In this document: piece after piece, positions 35,972-47,245 of the stretch
How positions within the stretch are numbered: position 1 is the first letter of the stretch
Layout: each line of letters begins with the position of its first letter
Origin: Pseudisothecium myosuroides
Taxonomy: Eukaryota; Streptophyta; Bryopsida; Hypnales; Lembophyllaceae
Length of the DNA stretch: 64,000 nucleotides
Reading direction: 5' to 3'
Assembly (NCBI GenBank): GCA_951799445.1
Contig: OX637290.1
Span: forward strand, 28,514,987-28,578,986
Translations under genes and position numbers: made by a program
The notes under the pieces: model-generated
Database searches by the model: none
Told to the model about the DNA's origin: nothing
Seen by the model: the letters and a program-made list of their open reading frames with translations, nothing else

Positions 35972-37142
35972 TTAGTATGTTTGCAGTTTTAGGATTTTTA
36001 ATCTGGAGCGGATTTTTTGTGCGTGGGGCCCGGTTCCGGATTCTTAGGAGTAGTTGGCTTTGAACTTTTTGGATATTACGGTTGGTTACTGATTGGTCAC
36101 CTGGATTTTCAGGTGTTCTTTTTTTGGCTTTTTGTTTGGGTTTTTAAGTGGAGGGCAGCTTGTTGCCCTTTCATTCCAGCCTTGCCCAGTTTGTGTGCAT
36201 TAGTTTATGTTCATATTCTCTTTCTCTAATCTGAGCCACTAAGTGGACATTCGGATTTCTGGCTATGTGTGCGTTTTCTTGAGTTGTTTATGAATGGTGA
36301 AAGTGTGAGAGAGGGCGGATGAGGGGGAATCCGGGTTGAGAATTAGTTGGACCTGTTTTGAGTGAGTAAGTTTGTGAGGAAGCTTTACTAGACTTGTGAG
36401 TAAGGACTTGTGCGTGGTACCTTTAAATTGCCGTAACGGTGATCCGGTTCTAAGGAGTGGTGCGGATGCGAGTCCGGAATCCAGGGAGGGTTCCGAGCGG
36501 AGATAAGCGACCACCAGCGGAAAATCCCCACTCACCGGAAGGTCTGCCAACCATAGGATCAATCTGGTAGATAGATGCACGAATCTCTTCCAGTTCCGGT
36601 TGTCTTGATCTGTCGTTGTAGTAAAGGTGGAAGGATGCAATTCTGAGTGACCTGTTTTCCGGGCAAGCTACCCGGGGAATTGTGAGGATTGTTACTTTCT
36701 CTACTCTGCAATAAAAACTCGGTTAGGATTGTTTTGTGTGAAGTTTTGTGCAGAGAAATAGATGCCTATGAGTGGTGCGTTCCTACCCCTCTAAAGATCA
36801 AATGCAGACACCCTGAGGGTAAAACAGGGGAATAGAAAACCAGTTGAAGTCGAGAAGTGAGACCCAGAATCCGGATCATACCGGAAATCGGAAAGAGATA
36901 GATCCGGATTGGGATCCGGAAAACCATTGTGTAAGAAATAGGAAAAGAAAGAGGTGTTGCTTGGGATTTTGGTTGTTTTGATTAAAACCCGGATACTCTT
37001 TAGCTTGCTAAAACATACTAGAATCTCCTGGGACGATATTTTGTGTTATCTTACCATCATTTTGGTGTTAAGGATACTTACGCCTAGATTGCGCATACGA
37101 CACTTCTCTTCGGGAGTGCCTGCAGAACGACATTGACAAATA
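35972..37142 (+). other. 3' region of the MGC gene up to the transposase
   Basis: CCGGA-rich non-coding DNA to about 36930, then AT-richer sequence to the transposase stop at 37143. It parallels 5876-6930 in length and word content. The two genes converge here, so it contains the 3' untranslated regions of both. Confidence 0.5.
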
Positions 37143-39395
37143 CTACCACTTGCTTAGAACACGAGCCACCCATTTTGCTCTACTATGCGCTTTTATGAAG
37201 CAGTCACCCTCGCAGATGTACTTCCCTCCACAGCCATTGCAAATCCAAACTTGCTTCCTCCCACATATTCTACATTTGCAGCGCTTCTTCTCTGGGTGCC
37301 GCACACTGAAATGAAGACCTCTGCGCATAGGGAAGCCCTTGAACGCTGTACGACCAACCTTGATGGAGCCTGTCGACAACCACGCTGCAATTGCACGATG
37401 GTACATCTTCCTGGACATGGGTCTAACACCTCTACGGCTACAGTCCAAATCATACAGGACATACGAGTTACCCAAACTCGTATCGACAAGAAAGAGTAGG
37501 AAGCGATGCCACCATTTATTGGAGCGGATCTGGCAGGTATAGTTCTGTCGTTTTTGATCAACAACATCTATGCCCCTCATATGGGTCACGTACTCCAAAA
37601 TGAGTGGGCTAGTAGGCAAAACTACATGTCGACTGTGAATCCAACGCTGAGTAAAGCAATTCAAAGGGAGGGGACTACTATGGGTGCTCAAGAAATGCAC
37701 TATCTGTGAATCAAACCAGCGCACTGCAGTCATTTGCTGCCCAGCATGCATTTTCAGAAATAAGCTGCCCCTACTCTCTTTGTCACTCCTGTGATGCCCA
37801 GTCAAACTCTTCGGGAAGAACTTCGCGTTACTCTTACACGTTCCTGTGGCAAAGAACCCCTTTGACAGCAAGGTGTCAAATAGCTTGACCCCGGTAAAAA
37901 AATTATCTACTACGATGCAGTGACCACGGTGGGACAACTTGTCTGTCAGGCGTAACACCACCTGAGCCCCCATTAGCTGATCGCTACTGCTACTCTCTGT
38001 GCTGGCACCGATATAGACTTCAAAGTTCCAAACATAGCGTGTGACAGAGCAAGCAGTAGCAAAGACCTTTATGCCATATTTTACTGGCTTGTTCATCATG
38101 TACTGTTGGAAGCCACAATACCGACCTTTGTAAGCAATCATGATTTCGTCTACGGTGAGAAACTTCTCTGGATTTAGCAATTTCTTGCAAATTGATACAA
38201 AACTGTCTAATAGCCAGCGCACCTTCCCTAGCTTGTCAAATTTGGCATCTAAACAGTTGGTACATAGGTTGTTGTTGTCCACTATATGGATATTTCTAAG
38301 AATACTCAAGAAACGGTCTCTAGACATAATGTTTCTCACAATTGGGCAACCAAAGAAGGAATCCTGAGCCCAATAATCTTTCAATGCGGGCTCCGACTTC
38401 AAGCCCATGTAGATCACGATCCCTAACCAGACTTTTAGGGATTTCACAGTCAGTGTCTTCCAGTGCGGTCCCCCGTTTATCCTACTCGCAGTACTACTGT
38501 CAGCACTATAGACTGACTGGCCCGCATATAAGTTAGTTTGCTTCACTATCTCCTCTAGCGTTGTACGTGGCCAGAACAAGGAGAAAAAGGAATGGACCTC
38601 AGGGCTGCGGCGACCATAGAAAGTTGTTGGACCTGGTCTCGGTCCACTAAAATTACGACGAGATCCTTTGAATTCCCAATCCTGACTCTCCCACCTCGAC
38701 TCAGAGTACTTCTCCTCAAAGGGAAGGTTGTCAATCTCTTCCCCATACACTCCTATCTCCCCAAGTAGCTCAGTAGGTTCCGCTACCGAACTCTCAGACT
38801 CGCTGTCAGACTCATAAGGATCGGCCTCCAGGAAATCTTGAAAAACCGCTTCCCAGTCACTGGCCTCAGAGTCGTCCGATAGGTCATTTTGCCCGCATAC
38901 AGCTCTCACAGGGCTTGAAAACGGCAGCACTAAAGGTCTCCCCCCCCGAATCAACTGTGTTGAAGGAAGCCCGGAGAATGACGTACCTACAAGCTCGGCC
39001 GCTGGAGGTACTTTGTTGTAGTCCCCTTCGACGACAGTCTTCTTGCCCTTCGGTTTGTACAATCTATCCCCAGCATAAATGCCACACTTTGCCAAGAATT
39101 CTTCCGAAAATGCATCGCTATCGCTACCCTCTCCGTCGTTGTTGTCACTATCGTCATTGTTGACTTCGTTTCCTCCCTGCAGCAAATCGCCTCCTTGTGG
39201 CAGCGTCGAAGGTCCATCGTACTTAGCCAAAGCCATCCTGGTGCTGACGTCAAGGCAATCAGCAGCTCGGATGTCAAGAAGCCCAGTAGTTCCCCAGAAA
39301 TTGACGCGGTAAATCTCCTCTCCGGTGGCCATGCTAGTGTGCATTGAATGAATGGTCGCCAAAAAACGTTCAATGTGTGCCCCTTTTTTGGGCAC
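37143..39395 (-). CDS. piggyBac transposase
   Basis: A 750-codon frame ends at TAG 37143; it opens at a GTG, and the first in-frame ATG is at 39344. piggyBac enzymes cut and paste DNA at TTAA using three Asp. Here these are D416 (KFLTVDEIMIAYKGR), D497 (GHCIVVDNFFTGV) and D610 (THMRGIDVVDQ), all present. The C-terminal cysteine-rich domain that binds the ends is present too (706-732, seven Cys: CKCRIC, CNGCGGKYICEGDC). The first 230 residues are acidic and low-complexity, usual for the family. Upstream frames at 39396-40420 probably contribute an N-terminus but are not in one frame with it. It is the mobilising enzyme for this element and perhaps for the elements at 45245 and 48131. Confidence 0.92.
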   Translation of the reverse strand: MPKKGAHIERFLATIHSMHTSMATGEEIYRVNFWGTTGLLDIRAADCLDVSTRMALAKYDGPSTLPQGGDLLQGGNEVNNDDSDNNDGEGSDSDAFSEEFLAKCGIYAGDRLYKPKGKKTVVEGDYNKVPPAAELVGTSFSGLPSTQLIRGGRPLVLPFSSPVRAVCGQNDLSDDSEASDWEAVFQDFLEADPYESDSESESSVAEPTELLGEIGVYGEEIDNLPFEEKYSESRWESQDWEFKGSRRNFSGPRPGPTTFYGRRSPEVHSFFSLFWPRTTLEEIVKQTNLYAGQSVYSADSSTASRINGGPHWKTLTVKSLKVWLGIVIYMGLKSEPALKDYWAQDSFFGCPIVRNIMSRDRFLSILRNIHIVDNNNLCTNCLDAKFDKLGKVRWLLDSFVSICKKLLNPEKFLTVDEIMIAYKGRYCGFQQYMMNKPVKYGIKVFATACSVTRYVWNFEVYIGASTESSSSDQLMGAQVVLRLTDKLSHRGHCIVVDNFFTGVKLFDTLLSKGFFATGTCKSNAKFFPKSLTGHHRSDKESRGSLFLKMHAGQQMTAVRWFDSQIVHFLSTHSSPLPLNCFTQRWIHSRHVVLPTSPLILEYVTHMRGIDVVDQKRQNYTCQIRSNKWWHRFLLFLVDTSLGNSYVLYDLDCSRRGVRPMSRKMYHRAIAAWLSTGSIKVGRTAFKGFPMRRGLHFSVRHPEKKRCKCRICGRKQVWICNGCGGKYICEGDCFIKAHSRAKWVARVLSKW

Positions 39396-40420
39396 CCCTA
39401 CGAGTTTTCATGCTGGTACGAAGACCTCCCTTGGAAATTTGCCGGGGGGAGTACAAGTCCCTGTGGTTAGCAATCTTCGTCCTCCTGACCGGAGGGAAGA
39501 CCTCTTGTGACATGCCATTTGCTGCATCACCGCAGCCATCATCTGCCTCTCTTTTGTGAGCATCCTCCGTGTGGCCTGAACCTCCCTCGCCGAATTGAAG
39601 CGCTCGTCGGCGCAATTCCTTTCGCAGCAAAGGGGGTGTTGTGTGCAAAACATGCACCTCGGGATTAGTCCACCCGTCTGGTGTGGTACGTGGTGTGCGT
39701 TGCGGAGAAGTAGACAAAGCCCTGAGCCCGCATCCTCTGCCGCGTTTCGTTGTCCCGCCACCAGCTCGCCCTCCTCTATTGCGTACATGTACGGTGGGCC
39801 CTTTTTTCTTCCGCAGCTGGTTAGCAGGGACCCCGTCACCCTCACTAGCGACAATTGCAAGGCCTCTTCCTTGCGCCTCCGTCTGACTCTGCCTCGGGCG
39901 CCCCTTCCGTTTCTTGATCCTCAAGTGCTCTGGTGACCCCACCTCCCAGTCGAAATGAGGTGAGTTCGAATTGCCCTGGCCCGCAATTGTCTGCCGATCC
40001 GGAGATTGAGGAGCGCCTCCCAACTGAGCCAGCCTTCGCACTCTCCTTGTCGCCACCGGCGATCTCGCTACGAGCTTCCCGACATTCCTCACCATCTTTC
40101 AGAACCCTAATGTCCGGCCAAAGTGTATCTCTCACAATGTGCAAAATTTCTTCAGGAAATTGTCTTTGATCACACCAACCAAGGAAGCCAGTAATTGAGT
40201 GGTAAAATTTGTGTCTCCACTCTCTCGGCAAAGGATGGCGTGGAAGTTTACGACTACCTCTCTTAGTTGGGAGCGTCCTCATAAAATCCTCAGTCATGCA
40301 TCCCAGAATTTGGGCAATTGTAAGCGAATTCTGCGTTTGCGTTCTTGTGAACGCCTCAATGATACTTGCCTCCTCGCCAAAATGCAGCGGAGGTACTGGT
40401 GGATCCGGTGATCGCTCCAT
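39370..40420 (-). CDS. Overlapping open frames upstream of the transposase (possible N-terminal exon)
   Basis: From ATG 40420 a frame reads REWRHKFYHSITGFLGWCDQ, then RQFPEEILHIVRDTLWPDIR, plausible protein, to 39845. A second frame (40095-39370) is Lys/Arg/Gly-rich with HLRIKKRKGRPRQSQTEAQ. A third (39860-39408) shares the transposase frame and is separated from it by a single TGA at 39410-39408. A run of six A (minus strand, 39389-39384) lies where the second frame overlaps the transposase. Either an intron or one or two indels separate an N-terminal DNA-binding region from the catalytic body. I cannot choose by eye. Confidence 0.4.
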
Positions 40421-40999
40421 CCTTGCAAGCGCCGCCCAACGCACCTCTCACAGCTCTCCGACGTGCCCTGGAGCGTACTTTTATGAAACAAACCTAAACG
40501 GAAATTCGACAACCACTCGCGACACTCAATCCCTCAAGCCTACATGAGAGGGACGCGCAGCAAGTCGAAGGATTATGCCCGAGAGTGGACCAAGGAATCC
40601 AAAACGAGAGCGAGCCGTCTGTTTTGAACTTGTGGCGGGAGGGAAGCCAACTGAAGGTGACTAGACGACCTTGGGAACCCTATTCTGTGTTTGGCGCGTC
40701 TAAAGACTCTAGGGCCCCAACCCGTTGCTTTCGGGCCCAGCCCATCCGCACATAATGGGTTCCAGACCCTCCAATCCGACCCTGACCTCCTGGCAGCTTG
40801 CGTCCCTGTGGCTTTGAAATTCTATGTAAAATTCACATTTAATTTTTTTCAAAATCGACCAAAAGTGTTGTATTCCTTGTATGATTCCCTACTATCCAGC
40901 AATATATTTTTTTGGCAAATTCGACAAGCATTTTAGAGTACGCAACATGCAAATTTTCTACGAGGACACTTTCTGTCCTCGCAGTCCTCAAGGGGTTAA

Positions 41000-43900
41000 A
41001 AATCTTCTTTTCTACATTCTTTCTGGCTAACTTCCTACAAAATGTTGTTAGTTTAAATTATTTAACTTAATTCCTTAGAGTTTAGGAATTTACGTAAAAT
41101 ACCTAGTGGTTTTTTAGATGGTTTTTAAAACAAATCTTTTAAATAAAATAAACTTCAGGGCTCTAATTCCAACTACCTTGAAGATTTATTTTATTTAAGA
41201 ATTTATTTTAAAGATTAGTATTATCCAATTCTAATAAATATTTCAATGAATAGTTAAATTTGTTTATTATTCATTAGTTTATTAGTTTTGTTGGATTAGT
41301 CTAATATTTTTGTTGACTTTTGTCTTTTCTTTTTGGCTTATTAGGCCTAATAAAACCAAACCCAAACCAACATTCAACCAACTAATTTCTTCCAAAACCT
41401 TAATTGATGGAAAAAAACAAATTCTTTAATAATGAAAAGAATAAGACCAAAGAAATATTTCAAATGAATAGGAAATGAATAGGAAAGAAAGAATAAAAAA
41501 CAAAGAATTGTCCCAAAATGAATAGTAAATGAATAGGAAAGGAATAAAAACAACAAACAATTCCCATGTCAATAGTTAGATTCTTAGAAAATATTGATTT
41601 TTAATACAACATTCCTTCCTGAAACCGCCAATCTTTCCTTCTTCTTATTCTCCCTCCTTTCTTTGTTCAATTCATTCTTTGTTTTGTTGATCACCTTCTC
41701 TCCAAGTTGTATGCATTGACTCATCCCTCCTTATTTCTCCACCTTAATTGAGCGTAATTGTAAAGTAGTGCATGAATTGTCTTAGAATTGGAGCTTAGTT
41801 TATATTGTTTGACTGATGAAATTTGGAAATGATAAACTAAGTCAAATTAAGTTTTAGGAGAGAGAACCTTACCTTAAAATTTGAGTTTGAGTTGTGTGCG
41901 TGCCTAGACTCTCGAACTAGAGCCTGGATACATGAACTGAGCCTTACTGAGCCTCATTGAATCTCCCCGCACGATCGCCCTCGTGATAACACGTTGCAGG
42001 GCGTTACTCATCGAACCTCCGCCTATCCTGACTTCCATTCCCCAAGCTCCGATACCTGTCCCCGCAGGTCCGGTTCTCTTTTGCCGGGTTCTGATCTAGT
42101 ATTTTTGCTTAGTGGCTGAACTGGTTGACTGTTGGTTCTGATCTGGTATTTTTTGGCTTACTGGTCTTAAATTCTGGCCTTTAATCAAAAGACTAAATTG
42201 ATTTAAGGAAAAACTAAACTAATCCACTAGATTTAAATAAAAAAAAGGATTCAACTAAACTAATGGTTTTTGGGAGATTTTTGGTATTTTTGAAAACAAA
42301 AAGAACTAACTAAAATAAAGCAAGGCAAGTATAATTAAGGTTCTATGGATTTTTTGGGATAATGACTAAGCAAAATAAACTAAACTAGAGTAAAATTACA
42401 CTATCAACTAAACTAAAAATTCATAACTTTGGCAATTGAGCATAAGAAGCAAACTTTGAGCAAATTTCGGCGAAAAGAAAGGGAGCCACTTGGTGTTGTT
42501 TTTTGGCTTAAGTAGCCAACAAGCCAAGGGTTTTTTTCCCAATTATTCTTTTGTTCGAAAACTACCCTAAGCTAAATCCTAATCTACCCTAAGACATTTG
42601 CTAAATAATCTTTGTTTAATCAAAGAATTTTCTAAAACAAGCCTTAATTAGCAAGGAAATCTTGTCCAAATAAAATTTACAATTTTTTCCAAAGATATTT
42701 AGGAAATTAACTTAATTGACCTTGAGTTAATTTGTGAATAATCCTAGTACGATATAGCCAAATATTCTTAGTTTAATCTAAATTGGCTTTTAAAGTAAAG
42801 ATTTGAAATCTTAACTAAATCCAATCTTCAACTTTCACCAAAATATTTTGCAAATTAACCTAGAATTACCACTAATTACTCTAAAAAAGTCAAACCTACG
42901 GCTGAACACTTCCTATTTTCTCGAGAACAACTTGAAATTAAAAAACCGATTGCACCATCGCGTTCAAAAGACCCTGATTAGTCTTTAGGATCCCCTACCT
43001 CCTTCTTCCAGGCTGTAAATACCCGTAAAAACCACTAATGATAATTCCAAATAAAAGTCAAAATTTCAACTAATGGAATTTGCAATTTCCAAGGAAATTG
43101 ACTGGCTAAGGTTGCTTGGAAGGTTTGTGATAGTAAGAAAAGACTCCTTGTTTGCAACATTTGAACACCGTAAGCTTTTGGTTCGCTGGTCAACCCACCG
43201 TCATGTTGTAAATTCTTATTAAATTCAATGTCGTTGCCGATTCTGGTACTTCTGACTATCAGAAAGTCTTCAAACTTGACGGGTCTCTTATTTAGCACAC
43301 AAAACTCTAATCTAATTCTTAGTGAGATTTTATCGCACTTTGGATAATTTCTATGAAATTACCATCAGTTTCAAAGACAGTTGACTTCCCATGGAGTCAT
43401 CGTGGAGTTTTGTAAAATCCCGAAATTTTTGGGCAATCTTTTAGAAAGTTTTTAAAAGCTAAAGGTAAAACCAAACCTCGAATAAAGATGCTAAATTTAA
43501 CAATTCTTTAATAATTTTCACCTAAGGAGGAAATCATTTTGTTCCCGGGATTTATCGTGGATGATTAGCTCTGGTGTTAACCTCTTGGCATGCTTTTATC
43601 CTAAAAGCACTTGTCTATAAGCTCCAATCACCTTGCCCTTCTTCTACTTTGCATTATGGTTCATATTCTTAAATACCTGCAAGTCTTCACATAACTAGTC
43701 CAAACTCCACATGAATTGGATCTAGACACTTCTAGACCTCAACATAGACTCTATAATTTAGCCAGGCTACCACATGCATTCCACAAGTCGAGTTTTACAT
43801 GGACAAGACACTAGAACTGGCTAACTTTCATATCTTCAATTCTCTCTAAAACGTTAATCCAGACTCTAAAATACTAAACTAAGACCTAAACATAGAAAAG

Positions 43901-44086
43901 CAGAGTATTTTGTGCTTTCCACGATTTTAAGAAGACCCCTTACTAATCTGGTAGGGACTTCTACCAAACTTCTCTCAACTAACTAATTCATGCTATTTTG
44001 CATGAATTGACACTAAATCTCGAAAAAACTAACAATAAATCTCGAAAAAAATCCCAGAGCTTCAAGTGCTAACTTGAGGGCTAACA
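41000..44086 (-). mobile_element. Partial giant LTR of the second family
   Basis: In minus orientation it starts TGTTAGCCCTCAAGTTAGC at 44086. Three blocks are collinear with the LTR at 46129-61667: 44086-42540 with 61667-60390, 42510-42420 with 54930-54830, and 41640-41010 with 47960-47305. A CTACTTAAG box near 42520 may be its TATA element. The mini-exon and 3' end are missing; the piggyBac element sits at its left edge. Confidence 0.7.
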
Positions 44087-44968
44087 CATACTTTCTAATT
44101 GGACGTTCCTACTACAAGTTATCAATAGATGAAGTTTTGCCTTTAAACTTCTCAATAAAAATTCATCCACTAATTTCTATCCAATTATCAATACAAATTC
44201 ACTTTGGATTTTAGGATTGAGTTTAGAATTAATTTTAGTTCCTAAATCTCAAGTTTCACTCAAATTAACCTAATAACTATGATTTTCATCCAAATTTAAA
44301 GTCGAACTACATTTGGACCCAACTTCATCCTATATTATATCCCTCAATATTAATCTACTTTCTAAAGAAGAATTTGTTCTAGAATCCTTAAAAAACTTCT
44401 TAGATTATTGATTTTGATATTTAAATATTTTTTAATTGTCTTCAAAAGATTCTATTCAATTATCTACTTGTTACTTAAGACTTATTGTTTTTAAATTTTT
44501 GGTATTTTTTACTTGTCATATATAAAATTATCTTTTTAAAAAACTAAGACACTTAAAGATTGAACCTTCCTATTGAAAATTAAGGTCAAATGAAATTTGA
44601 CTGCTAGTCAATATTTTAAAACTTCATGTACTAATTTCTACTAGTTTAAATGATCAAATTGACTTTTACTTTAAGTTTTCACCACTGACTCTAATCTAGA
44701 TTTTATCATTCATTTTAGACTTTCCTTGGATGAGTTGACTATTTTTTCATCCACTAAACTTCATCCAACAATCATAACTTCTTTAATTTGTATCTATTAT
44801 TTAAGGTTAATATGTTTTTGGAAACTCCTAGAAATTAAAAACTCTAATCTAAATTCAAAGTTGGACTCTAACGGACTTCTAAAGATCTGACTTAAATTTT
44901 TAATCACTAATTCTATTTCCTATTTTATGAAAAGATTAAAAATCAAATAACAAAGTTTAGATAAGTAC

Positions 44969-45186
44969 CTCTAATGTTGAAGACACCACGGTTTCATCCA
45001 ATGATCCGAGAATGGATTAAGAATAATTAGCCAAATGTTCATTTTTGGAAGATTTGTTTTTGAATTTACATTGAGGGCATAAAAAATTAAGTAGAAATTG
45101 AGCAAAATTTAGCCAGTTTTGGGATTGCTGGTTCTATCATCTTACACCATGATCGTAATCGTCTTGTAATATCCATCGCCCTCCAT
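44969..45186 (-). pseudogene. Damaged LTR mini-exon split by a 146-bp insert
   Basis: ATG 45186 starts MEGDGYYKTITIMV followed by TAA. At 44998-44969 ten codons DETVVSSTLE end at a GTACTT donor in phase 0. Together they match the exon at 62378-62458 (ITIMIWEDGTVVST). The 146 bases between look like an insertion with a rough repeat (GATGATAGAACC, GGATGAAACC) at its edges. Confidence 0.5.
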
Positions 45187-45244
45187 TTTGTTGATTGGAT
45201 TGGATTTTGGGCTCATGGGGAAGATGCATGGTTAAGTGGCTTAA

Positions 45245-45839
45245 CTCCTAAAGGGGACCGGGGATATTTGAGCATAATTCTTGTTTTTTTGACTAGCTCT
45301 TATAAAAAGCATAATTCCTCATTTGTATGGAATAATTTTGATGATTGCCACTATTGACATGAAAAAAGACTTATGAAGCTTTTCTATAAAAAAAAATCAA
45401 CATAATTGCACAATTTTTGAAAAAATGCCACCGTTGATAAGACTGATGAAAGATGTTTGGTTAGGCAATTCTTTGCACAAATGTTGAAATGTGAATGTTG
45501 AAGTTGAATGCTCAAAAGTGTTCCAAAATTTTTGATTTTTTTTCCAGAAATACATATCAATATGATATTGATGTGTAATTTTTTTCAAATAAATTTGAAG
45601 TGTAGAAAAAAAGATACGAGGATGTGAAGTGACGATCCAGAACGTCTTTTCTATTCTCAAAAAATTCACCAAAAATCACACACTTGATCATTTATCGATC
45701 GGATTGCACCAACTGATTTAGCAAAAGAAAACATCTAGGGTCTCTTTGTTGTTTATGAGCTGTTAGTGAGGTAAACATATCAAATTTTCTACAAATGTAG
45801 TTGCAAAAGCCACGTGGTGGCCTTGTGGTCCTTTAGGGA
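45245..45839. mobile_element. piggyBac-type MITE, 595 bp
   Basis: TTAA stands on both sides (45241-45244, 45840-45843). The ends are CTCCTAAAGGGGACC and, inverted, TCCCTAAAGGACC, close to CCCCTAAAGGACCG of the 48131 element. There is no coding capacity. The termini are decayed relative to the other two piggyBac-type elements, so it is probably older. Confidence 0.65.
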
Positions 45840-47167
45840 TTAAGAACAACGTTTGAATTTATGGATGTTCATATATATTCCTATAGAAGGCTAGGGTGAT
45901 TAATTTGGGGTACTGGGTAGCCTTCAATGCTCAAGCATAGGGGCAGCAAGTGTGATAGGTCTGGGTGTAGGTCTTTAATTGGAATAATTCCTACTAAAGT
46001 GGCTTACATTAGCAACCACAAGTTAGGTGAACATTGAGGATAGGCACATCTAGGATGTCTATGAGCCACCCATTTTAATGTTGCGGCTAAGATTGCAAGA
46101 ACCACTGTTATACATTTTTTTGGCATGTTGTGGGTGTTTCTAACTCCACTCTTGAGTCAGAAAGTTACATACGGGTTCTAGCGGCTGTTTGAATGGAGAT
46201 TTACTCCTGGGTGTGTGCCATTCCTAGTCAAGTATTTGCCTTCCAAGCAATGGATACTTTTTGTGATTGTTAATCCTGTAAAATTCAACTTCTTCTAAGA
46301 AACACTAGTTGTTAAATGGTTAGAACGTTATGGTTAAATCAAATTATGATGGGAAAACAAAACCTAATCTAAACTAAAATTGTATCTAGGCAAAGTGATA
46401 GAATATAACTTTCCCTTTCCAGAATGGTAAAGAAAGTTAGATTCTAAGATTCCTAGCAAAGTTATTAAAGAATGAATTTTGACCCCTAACTCATGCTAAA
46501 AACTTCATCCAGTAATCTAAAATAGAAAATCAAGTTGAAATAATTCCAAATTTTAGGATTAGGTTATTAGTTCTTTTAACTTCTGGATTCTTACGATTAA
46601 TTCCAATTTTAGCCTAATTGAAAGTTTTTCATCCCAAATTAGTCTCAAACTTCATCAAAGCCTTTACTCTTCAAAGATAAAATATTTTTAAAAGTAAAAA
46701 ATGGATTTTAGAATCTTTTTAGATTTCTTGTTTGATTCTGATTTAAAAATATTCTTTAAAGATTCTTTAAGTTTTGATTCCTAATTAATCCTGATTCTAA
46801 TTCGTTATTCTAAAACTACTTCTACTTCTAACTTTTAAAGGCAAAATGACTTTTACTTTAGCTTAAAATCTTAATTTAATCTAAATTTCTAAATTATTTT
46901 TTAGATTCATTTTAGATTCTTTTGATATTCTTTTGGATGAAAATCTTAAATTCTCATCCAACTTGTGATTTAAAGTTCAATTGTTAGTAACTTCTTCGTT
47001 TTTTGGTTATTTTTTAAGGTTGAGATGTTTTCGGAATCCTCTAAAAACAATCTAATAGTTTTCAAATTCTAAATTAAATTCTAAGACTTTGACTTAAGGA
47101 CTTACTTCTGAATTCCTAACTTTGACTCTAATTTAAAAGCAAAAGGAAAGGGAAAAAACTAATGTAC

Positions 47168-47245
47168 CTCTGTGTCAACTGTAGCTACAGTCCCGTCATC
47201 GCATATCACTAGCATGATGTACTCGTAATAACCATTGTCCTCCAT
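47168..47245 (-). CDS. LTR mini-exon of the second family, 26 codons
   Basis: ATG 47245 (another ATG directly before it at 47248) opens MEDNGYYEYIMLVICDDGT and ends VATVDTE at the donor GTACAT, phase 0. It parallels the 27-codon exon at 62378 (DGTVVST...) and, in position and phase, the 21-codon exon of the first family. Confidence 0.45.

Larger units (their letters stand above)
32125..40995. mobile_element. piggyBac transposon, 8871 bp, with cargo gene
   Basis: TTAA stands on both sides (32121-32124 and 40996-40999). The ends are perfect 13-bp inverted repeats, CCCCTTGAGGACT, diverging afterwards. Inside are the MGC gene (34070-35971, plus) and the transposase (minus, body 39395-37143), convergent. 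The right flank matches LTR sequence at 47305, where no element is present. The precise TTAA flanks and largely intact genes suggest a fairly recent insertion. The 575 bases between the transposase start region and the right end hold only the presumed promoter and subterminal sequence. Confidence 0.9.
44087..46128 (-). mobile_element. Remnant of a third, related LTR (3' part)
   Basis: Downstream (minus sense) of a damaged mini-exon at 45186-44969, the T/C-poor, A/T-rich sequence resembles the intron-like parts at 46270-47160 and 62460-63120. It is cut by the LTR start at 44086. 45840-46128 carries nothing recognisable. Confidence 0.5.
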
